Positions 59,032 to 64,000 of a stretch of 64,000 nucleotides of DNA are shown in pieces; position 1 is the stretch's first letter; each line of letters opens with the position of its first letter. The notes beneath the pieces are model-generated. The model did no database searches. It worked only from the letters and a program-made list of their open reading frames with translations, and was not told where the DNA came from. The position numbers were made by a program, and so were the translations under genes. The stretch spans positions 1 through 64,000 of the forward strand of contig CAWJJG010000002.1 in the NCBI GenBank assembly GCA_963843085.1, read 5' to 3'. The DNA comes from DASUPK01 sp963843085 (GTDB lineage: Bacteria > Actinomycetota > Thermoleophilia > Solirubrobacterales > 70-9).

Positions 59032-60243
59032 CTACTGGAAGGGGACGGTGACGGGACCGGGGAGGCGCCGGTAGACCGCGAAGAAGTCGCGGTCGTCGGG
59101 GCTGAGGTAGCGGCCGTCGGGCTGGTTCGACGTCCCGACCTGCGCCGGGCGGAGGCCATGGTGGTGGGTGTAGGTGATCAGGGTGTGCCAGTCGGCATTG
59201 ATGTCGAACTGCATCGCCCGAACAGCGCCGGCGCGCTGCAGGATCCGGGCGAGCGTGGTCACGGTCATGTCGTTTGCGGCCGCGAAGATCAGGTTGCCAC
59301 GGCGGTCAATGCCGACCCCGGTGCGCCAGACGCGGATGGCGTTCCCGACGGTGAAGCCCCACTCCGTACTGTCGTTCAGGTTGGGGTTGAGGCGCCCGTG
59401 CCAGATGATGGGCGGCAGGCTTTGGCGCGACCAGGCGACATCCGGCCCCGCATTCGCCCCGCCGTTCCAAATCTGGATCGCGACCCGACCGTCGCGGTAG
59501 CCGAGGAGTGTGGCGTTGCCTTTGGCCAGCGGCTCGTTGATTCGCCCGTTGTCGGTCGAGCCGTTGTTCACGTCTCGGTAGATGAAGCCGCTGTTGAACG
59601 TCGCGAGCAACCGCCTTCGTTGGCTCTCCGGGACCATCGCCGGCCCGCGCACGGCCGCGCTCGGCGGCTCATAGCGCCCCGGATAGAAGGCGAGAGCCGT
59701 GCGCGTGTGGTCGAACCAGGCGAGGTAGGCGACGTTCCGCGGATAGTCGGTCTCGGGGCGGAAGGTCGTCACCAGCACCGGGGGGCCGCCCCTCACCGGC
59801 GGGCCGGTCGACTTCCAGATCCCCTCGCCCGGCAGCGAGTGCGCGAAGACCGGCTTGATGCGCGGCGGCCAGGCGCCCGTCTGGTTGGGGGCCTTCCCGG
59901 CCTTTCCGGTCGGGGGCAGGCTCTTCAGCTGCGGACCGCCCTTCGACGGCGCGTTCCAGCTGTAGTAGACGTGCTCGACCTGATCGACCACCTGGTTGCC
60001 GAAAGGCACATCGGCTCTCACCCACTCGACGCTGCGCGCGAAGAAGGGCATGCTCGAGGGCCGCAGCATCCAGGTCGCGTACGAATAGATCACCGGCGAG
60101 AGCAGCACGAGGGCGACGGCGACCAGAACGATTCTCCGGCGCCGCCGCTGCGCGGCGTCAATCTCGCGTCTGCGCTCCCGGCGGAACGCATCCGCGGGGC
60201 CACTCAATGCAGGACCGGCGCCAGACCGCCGTAGACCGGCCAT
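59032..60243 (-). CDS. phosphodiester glycosidase (NAGPA-like) family protein
   Basis: 403 residues with a single N-terminal membrane helix (IVLVAVALVLLSPVIYSYATWML) and a large exported domain. The C-terminal half has the phosphodiester-glycosidase layout: TFNSGFIYRD, RTGVGIDRRGNLIFAAA, and RAMQFDINADWHTLI in place of the usual GGG/DGGGS core, so the metal-site Asp region is variant. Probable cell-wall or exopolysaccharide role. ATG start, with TACGTT (60256-60251) 7 nt upstream: leaderless. Confidence 0.78.
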   Translation of the reverse strand: MAGLRRSGAGPALSGPADAFRRERRREIDAAQRRRRRIVLVAVALVLLSPVIYSYATWMLRPSSMPFFARSVEWVRADVPFGNQVVDQVEHVYYSWNAPSKGGPQLKSLPPTGKAGKAPNQTGAWPPRIKPVFAHSLPGEGIWKSTGPPVRGGPPVLVTTFRPETDYPRNVAYLAWFDHTRTALAFYPGRYEPPSAAVRGPAMVPESQRRRLLATFNSGFIYRDVNNGSTDNGRINEPLAKGNATLLGYRDGRVAIQIWNGGANAGPDVAWSRQSLPPIIWHGRLNPNLNDSTEWGFTVGNAIRVWRTGVGIDRRGNLIFAAANDMTVTTLARILQRAGAVRAMQFDINADWHTLITYTHHHGLRPAQVGTSNQPDGRYLSPDDRDFFAVYRRLPGPVTVPFQ

Positions 60244-60364
60244 CGGGGAGAACGTAGGCCCGGACGGCCAAAGGGAAGCTAAGCGTGACGGCCGAGCTCT
60301 TAGTTCCCGTGCGTGGGAGCGTCGGAAGCTCTAATGATTCGCGTGAAGTTCCCGGACCGGGCTC

Positions 60365-60481
60365 TTACCGGAGCGGCCTGGTGCTCCTGAGCCAGTGGGC
60401 GAGCACGTTGCTCCAGATCGCGCCGATCAGGAGGACGCCGACGAGAACGATCGGCAGCACGGTGATTTCGAGAGATTCCAT
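60365..60481 (-). CDS. possible 38-residue single-helix membrane peptide
   Basis: ATG at 60481 opens a 38-codon frame: MESLEITVLPIVLVGVLLIG then AIWSNVLAHWLRSTRPLR. A hydrophobic helix is followed by a basic tail, the usual topology of small membrane peptides. GGGAA lies about 5 nt upstream. It fills the gap between two genes and has no shadow explanation from a longer overlapping gene, but no homology is known to me. Confidence 0.35.
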   Translation of the reverse strand: MESLEITVLPIVLVGVLLIGAIWSNVLAHWLRSTRPLR

Positions 60482-60594
60482 CGTGTTCCCAGTGTGGAGG
60501 GACGTCCTAAGCGGGAGATCAAGGCCGTTCGTGGGTGGGGCACACGGATGCGAGGCCGGTGGAAGACGGCGATGTTCGCTGCCTGGGCTCGCCC

Positions 60595-60600
60595 TACCGT
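60595..60600 (+). promoter_or_regulatory. -10 box (TACCGT) of a leaderless transcript
   Basis: TACCGT ends 7 nt before the ATG at 60608. No Shine-Dalgarno sequence is found. Confidence 0.4.
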
Positions 60601-60607
60601 TCGGTTC

Positions 60608-61195
60608 ATGAAACGGTCCCTCGTCATCTCCCTCACCGTGTTGGTCGCTCTGGCGATGCTCGTCCCCGTCGCCCAGGCCAAGAAGCGCTACTCCTACTTC
60701 CAGGACCTCAACGTGAGTCCGGGCGCCGGTCGGATCTTCCTTACCGTCCTCTACAAGGACAACCACGGCAACGGGAAGTTCACGCCGCGGGTGGCCGACA
60801 GCTTCCGGTTCGAGACCCCGGTGAGCTGCCCCACGGGCGATCCGGGCGAGCTGCAGTTCAGCGGGAACGAGTTCAACAAGTACGGCTACTTCCGCGAGCC
60901 GCTCCGAAACGGCCTCTTCTCCCACAAGTTCGAGAACCAGTTCGAGCAGCCGCAGACCGCTCCGCTGAAGGGCTACGTGAAGGGCAACGTCCTGACGCGC
61001 AAGAAGCGGAAGACCCCCCAGATCAACGGATCCTTCTACATCGCCGACTGGGATCCGGCTCCCGGCATCACGGGCTGCATGATGCCCAGCCAGTTCTACT
61101 CGGCCACGCCCTGCAAGCGCTGGATTTCGCCCAAGGCGCCCAAGTACAAGAGCTGGAAGAAGCGCAAGCAGCCCGTCTGCAAGCAGACCTGGTAG
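60608..61195 (+). CDS. small secreted basic protein
   Basis: 195 residues. Signal peptide (1-24, ending AQA). The mature protein is Lys/Tyr-rich and begins KKRYSYFQDLNVSPGAG; four cysteines (VSCPTGD, TGCMMPS, TPCKRW, PVCKQTW) may form two disulphides. No family recognised. The short stretch RKKRKTP and the KSWKKRKQP tail resemble the basic segments of other secreted proteins here. Convergent with the next gene. Confidence 0.65.
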   Translation: MKRSLVISLTVLVALAMLVPVAQAKKRYSYFQDLNVSPGAGRIFLTVLYKDNHGNGKFTPRVADSFRFETPVSCPTGDPGELQFSGNEFNKYGYFREPLRNGLFSHKFENQFEQPQTAPLKGYVKGNVLTRKKRKTPQINGSFYIADWDPAPGITGCMMPSQFYSATPCKRWISPKAPKYKSWKKRKQPVCKQTW

Positions 61196-61199
61196 CCGC

Positions 61200-61544
61200 C
61201 TAGACGTGGATCACCGCGATCGTGACCCCGACCAGGGCGAGGGAGGCCGCGCAGAGGATCAGGAAGAGGCGGCCCCTGCGGCCGGTGACGGCGATCACGA
61301 TCGAGAGCAGCAGCGCGCCGGCAGCCGAGACGCCGCCCGCGATCGCGATGCCGAAGCCGGCGTCGGCCCGCCGTTTCGATCCGTTGAAGCAGTCCCCGTT
61401 GCCCGAGGGCGCCGCCTTTCCATGGGCGACGTCATGGCAGGTGGGAATCGAGGTGTTGTCAGCCGCCCCGGCGATGACCGCGCCTGCGATGAACGCGATG
61501 ACGAGCGCCAGCAGCACCGCAAGAATCCGCATTGGCACCGCCAT
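61200..61544 (-). CDS. hypothetical three-helix membrane protein
   Basis: 114 residues. Helices near 7-27, 65-87 and 92-112, with a Cys pair (IPTCHDVAHG, NGDCFNGS) in the extracytoplasmic loop. Not recognised. It overlaps the 3' end of the TetR gene by 86 nt in another frame, so its start (61544, or ATG 61532) is uncertain; coupling with the TetR gene is plausible. Confidence 0.5.
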   Translation of the reverse strand: MAVPMRILAVLLALVIAFIAGAVIAGAADNTSIPTCHDVAHGKAAPSGNGDCFNGSKRRADAGFGIAIAGGVSAAGALLLSIVIAVTGRRGRLFLILCAASLALVGVTIAVIHV

Positions 61545-62154
61545 TGCCTGGATTCATATCCGCTCCCAGTGCGCGGCGCATGGAACGGAGGGCCCGATCG
61601 AAGAGCCCCGGATCCCTCCAGAGCTGAAAGCCGTAGCTGCCCGCCGCCGCGAGGGCGTTGAGCTCGAAGGCGAGATCCGCGGCATCGGTGTCGGGCGGTA
61701 GGTCGCCGGCGTCGATCGCGATCCCGGCCTCCCGCTCGAGCAGCCCGAGCCAGCGCTCCATCGTCTCGGCGGTCGCGTCGCGAAGTGGTCCGGGCCGGGC
61801 GTCGAACTCGACCGTGGCGGTCGTCAGGAAGCAGCCGCCAGGCATCACCTCGCGCCGGTGGTAGTCGAGCCAGCTCTCGCAGAGCGCCAGCAGCCGGGGG
61901 AGGCCCGGCTCGCGGTCGGCGACGGGATCCCAGACCTCGCTCCTGAAGCTCTCGACCGCGGCGTCGAGTGTCGCGCGCTGCAGGTCCTCCTTGCTGCCGA
62001 AGAGGCTGTAGACGCTGCTCTTCCTCATCTCCACCTGATCGGCGAGGCCGCCGATCGTGAGGCCATCGAGCCCCTCCACGGAGGCGCGCTCGGTCGCCGC
62101 CTCGGTGACGGCGGCCCGGGTTTCGGCGACGGCGGCTGCGGTGCGGCGCGGCAT
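61459..62154 (-). CDS. TetR-family transcriptional repressor
   Basis: 231 residues. N-terminal HTH: LTIGGLADQVEMRKSSVYSLFGSKEDLQRATLDAA, close to TetR regulators of the YcdC type; a ligand-binding domain follows, with a Cys (MPGGCFLTTATVEFDARPGP). The C-terminal ~30 residues (after RALGAD) run into the overlap with the membrane-protein gene and look non-homologous. It is divergent from the MBL-fold gene and should bind the palindrome between them. Leaderless-type start: TATCAT 7 nt upstream. Confidence 0.88.
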   Translation of the reverse strand: MPRRTAAAVAETRAAVTEAATERASVEGLDGLTIGGLADQVEMRKSSVYSLFGSKEDLQRATLDAAVESFRSEVWDPVADREPGLPRLLALCESWLDYHRREVMPGGCFLTTATVEFDARPGPLRDATAETMERWLGLLEREAGIAIDAGDLPPDTDAADLAFELNALAAAGSYGFQLWRDPGLFDRALRSMRRALGADMNPGNGGANADSCGAAGARHRVHRRRGHRRGG

Positions 62155-62165
62155 GTGGGAGATGA

Positions 62166-62185
62166 TACCGTACGATCGTCCGATA
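62166..62185. promoter_or_regulatory. 20-bp palindromic operator between tetR-type gene and MBL hydrolase
   Basis: TACCGTACGATCGTCCGATA matches its own reverse complement at 16 of 20 positions and centres on ACGATCGT. It abuts the repressor gene's -10 (TATCAT, 62167-62162 minus) and covers TACGAT (62171-62176), a possible -10 of the MBL gene, so one dimer pair could repress both. Confidence 0.65.
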
Positions 62186-62202
62186 AAAAAAGGAGGAAGT
62201 AG

Positions 62203-63027
62203 ATGAAGGTGCGTTGGCTGGGCTGGGCGGGGGTCGAGATCGAAGCCGGGGGAGCGGCTGTGGTGATCGATCCGCTCGCCGACCCCGCGGCCACCTTCTC
62301 GGCGCTGGGAGACCGCGCCGGAGAGGTCGAGCTTCCGGCGGTCGTGCCGGTCGAGGCGGAGGGCGCCGCCGTCGCGGGGTTGGTCAGTCATCTCCACCGC
62401 GACCACACCGACGCCGACGCTCTGGCGAGGGCCCTGGCCGACGACGCGGCGGTCCTCCATCCGCACTGGCCCGGCGGGTCCGACTTCGAGAACCTCGCCC
62501 TCGCCCAGGCGAACGCCGAGCTGGAGTCGGCCGGCCTGCGCCGCACGCCGGCCGAGCTCTGGCGGAGCTTCGAAGCCGGACCGTTCACCCTCACCGCGCT
62601 CCCGGCGGTGGACGGCCTCGGCGACCCGCAGGTCTCCTGGGTGGTCGAGGCCGAGGGCCTCCGGGTCCTCCACCTCGGCGACACGATCTTCCACGGCTAC
62701 TGGTGGCGGATGGCGGAGCGCCATGGGCCATTCGATCTCGTTCTCGCGCCGATCAACGGCGCCCGGGCGAACTTCCCGCACCTCCAGCCGCCGAGCACCT
62801 TCGCGGCCGCCATGGAGCCCGAGCAGGCGGCGATGGCCGGCGAGGCGCTCGACGCCCGAACCCTGGTCCCGATCCACTACGGCGGGTACGAGCTCGATCC
62901 GTTCTACCTCCCGGTTGCGGATCCGATCAAGCGATTGGAGACCGCGACCGAGGAGCGCTCCTACGACGTGCGCGTCCTCGAGCCGGGTCAGAGCTTCGAG
63001 CCGGTCTCGGTCCCGGCTGCGAGCTGA
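62203..63027 (+). CDS. metallo-beta-lactamase-fold hydrolase (UlaG-like)
   Basis: 274 residues. VSHLHRDHTDAD supplies the HxHxDH metal motif; further ligands are in LHLGDTIFH and VPIHYGGYEL. The fold variant with one early beta domain and GLVSHLH-type motif is close to UlaG/YtnP-like hydrolases. Cytoplasmic; substrate unknown, presumably the effector of the divergent TetR regulator or a related compound. ATG with a perfect AGGAGG 6 nt upstream, the strongest ribosome-binding site in the window. Confidence 0.88.
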   Translation: MKVRWLGWAGVEIEAGGAAVVIDPLADPAATFSALGDRAGEVELPAVVPVEAEGAAVAGLVSHLHRDHTDADALARALADDAAVLHPHWPGGSDFENLALAQANAELESAGLRRTPAELWRSFEAGPFTLTALPAVDGLGDPQVSWVVEAEGLRVLHLGDTIFHGYWWRMAERHGPFDLVLAPINGARANFPHLQPPSTFAAAMEPEQAAMAGEALDARTLVPIHYGGYELDPFYLPVADPIKRLETATEERSYDVRVLEPGQSFEPVSVPAAS

Positions 63028-63427
63028 TTCGCGATTCAGATCAAGCTCTTACCTTCTGTACAGGCTCCGCTGAGGTTCGGCCGGTTGACTCGGGGCATGG
63101 CAGAGCACAGCCCCCCGAGAAGGGTCACGGCGGTGGTCCGGCGCAGGAACGGACAGGTCCTGATCGCCGTCGCCGCGCTGGCGTTCTCCGGCACCGTGGC
63201 CCTCGGCGCACCGCCGCCCCCGGCGCTGCTGTCGGAGCGAGTGAGGCTGGTTCGCGGCCGGGTCCTGGGGCCCGCCGCCGCGAGCCTCACTGCGCGGACT
63301 CTGGTGCGGTGGCTTCGGCTGTGCTTGACGCTTCCCGCGATCGGGACGACGCCGTCGAGCCGGTCTGACACGCCGGCCCTGCCGACGGTTGGCCGCCCTC
63401 GCGATGGCCCCGTCCCGCGCGCGGTCT
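63028..63427. other. 400-nt region without a supported gene
   Basis: One plus-strand frame starts at 63097 with a possible membrane helix (GQVLIAVAALAFSGTVALG), but the rest is Arg/Pro/Ser-rich and runs into the convergent exonuclease gene. I do not call it. No hairpin or promoter of note was seen. Confidence 0.4.
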
Positions 63428-64000
63428 CTAGCGCGTCATCTCCTCGAGCCGCTCCGCCAGCCGGTTCATCCCTCGCTCGCGGGCGGCCTTCGCCGCGCCG
63501 CGATAGTCGGTCCGCTTGTCGCGCGGCCGGCTCACCTTCTGGTTGCGGAGGGTCGCCATGTCCTTGAAGGCACGCAGCAGATTCGGGTCCGCGGTCAGCG
63601 ACGTGCGCAGCGCGGGCCGCGTCTCGCGGATCGCCCGGTCGAGCACCTTCTCCAGAGAGCCGTGTTTGCGAAGCAGATCGACGGCGGTCTTCTCGCCGAC
63701 GCCCTTCGCCCCCGGGATCCCATCAGAGGGATCGCCCCGGAGAGCGATCAGGTCAGGGACCAGCCTCGGCGGGATCCCGTAGCGCTCCTTGACCTCCTTC
63801 GGCCCCATCACCTGGCCGCCCTGCTTGCCGGTGCTCACGTAGAGAACCTTCGTCGACCCGCTCGCGCACTGGAACATGTCGCGGTCGCCCGTCATCAGCA
63901 GGCTCCTCCCGCCGGCTCCCTCCTCCTTCAGGGCGTAGGAGTTGAGGATGTCGTCGGCCTCGAGGTCCTCGGAGCCGGCGATCGTCCAGCCGAAGGCGCC
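63428..64000 (-). CDS. 5'-3' exonuclease (flap-endonuclease fold), 5' end outside window
   Basis: 190 codons up to the window edge. Conserved: EADDILNSYAL, LLMTGDRDMFQ (metal-binding acidic residues of the PIN/FEN fold), GPKEVKERYGIPPRLVPDLIALRGDPSDGIPGAKGVGEKTAVDLLRKHG (helix-hairpin-helix 'H3TH' region with GDxSDxxPG). It corresponds to the N-terminal domain of DNA polymerase I as a free-standing protein and would process Okazaki flaps or nicks. The product ends after about 110 residues past the H3TH without a polymerase domain. Confidence 0.92.
   Translation of the reverse strand, partial: GAFGWTIAGSEDLEADDILNSYALKEEGAGGRSLLMTGDRDMFQCASGSTKVLYVSTGKQGGQVMGPKEVKERYGIPPRLVPDLIALRGDPSDGIPGAKGVGEKTAVDLLRKHGSLEKVLDRAIRETRPALRTSLTADPNLLRAFKDMATLRNQKVSRPRDKRTDYRGAAKAARERGMNRLAERLEEMTR

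Noticed and set aside
63097..63567. Plus-strand frame with one hydrophobic segment
   Set aside because: Beyond the helix it is low-complexity Arg/Pro/Ser and it runs 140 nt into the exonuclease gene on the other strand; no ribosome-binding site or leaderless box at a convincing distance.
1..64000. CRISPR array, rRNA, riboswitch or replication origin
   Set aside because: No regularly spaced repeats, no rRNA-like segments, no T-box or other recognisable leader and no DnaA-box cluster were seen.

Overview
The window is GC-rich, gene-dense and mostly unidirectional within blocks. I infer a high-GC actinobacterium, most likely of the Thermoleophilia (Solirubrobacterales/Gaiellales) type. The grounds are a complete nuoA-N operon, a deazaflavin (F420)-type oxidoreductase, an L,D-transpeptidase, LPXTG-bearing cupredoxins, a WS/DGAT acyltransferase, many GTG/TTG starts, and -10 boxes of the form TANNNT placed 6-9 nt before the start codon (leaderless transcription). 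There is no rRNA or CRISPR array, and no transposase or integrase was recognised.

Layout. 1-9.7 kb: small operons (haloalkane dehalogenase end, DUF2804, YihY/BrkB, LPG-synthase-type membrane protein, SDR, alpha/beta hydrolase, saccharopine-dehydrogenase-like, VOC, secreted cupredoxin). 9.7-15.7 kb: tandem ThyX-family protein, AEC carrier, a secreted protein combining a copper-monooxygenase-like region with a cupredoxin, and an MFS carrier. 15.7-30.9 kb (minus): the complete 14-gene complex I operon in canonical order, with translationally coupled junctions and a terminator after nuoN; nuoG carries an in-frame palindromic insertion. 31-34.5 kb: secreted P-domain/Gly-Asp-repeat protein, a scar of two broken divergent genes (a phloretin/DAPG-hydrolase-like gene and a TetR regulator), VOC and flavin reductase. 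34.5-47.9 kb: cytochrome c lipoprotein, serS, response regulator, msrB, thioesterase, two multidomain c-di-GMP proteins, secreted proteins, tRNA-Ser(TGA), deazaflavin oxidoreductase, a PLP-fold protein lacking its lysine, tRNA-Ser(GCT) and an L,D-transpeptidase. 47.9-52.4 kb: WS/DGAT, FMN alpha-hydroxy-acid dehydrogenase without a canonical start codon, membrane protein, PlsC-type acyltransferase.

52.4-59.0 kb is the most unusual stretch. An intact tRNA-Arg(ACG) is followed by three further perfect copies of its last ~44 nt (anticodon loop to 3' end) in the same orientation at 54.3, 55.7 and 59.0 kb. They bound three cargo modules: a beta-propeller secreted protein; a Lys-rich secreted protein; and a lipoprotein + TatA + SpoIIAA-like protein + APC permease. 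No integrase is visible. This looks like serial tRNA-targeted integration of small cargo units.

59.0-64 kb: phosphodiester glycosidase, secreted and membrane proteins, a TetR repressor divergent from an MBL-fold hydrolase with a clear 20-bp operator between them, and the 3' part of a 5'-3' exonuclease running off the window. Many proteins are exported and either copper- or calcium-related by motif; the respiratory block and cytochrome c point to an aerobic respiring cell.
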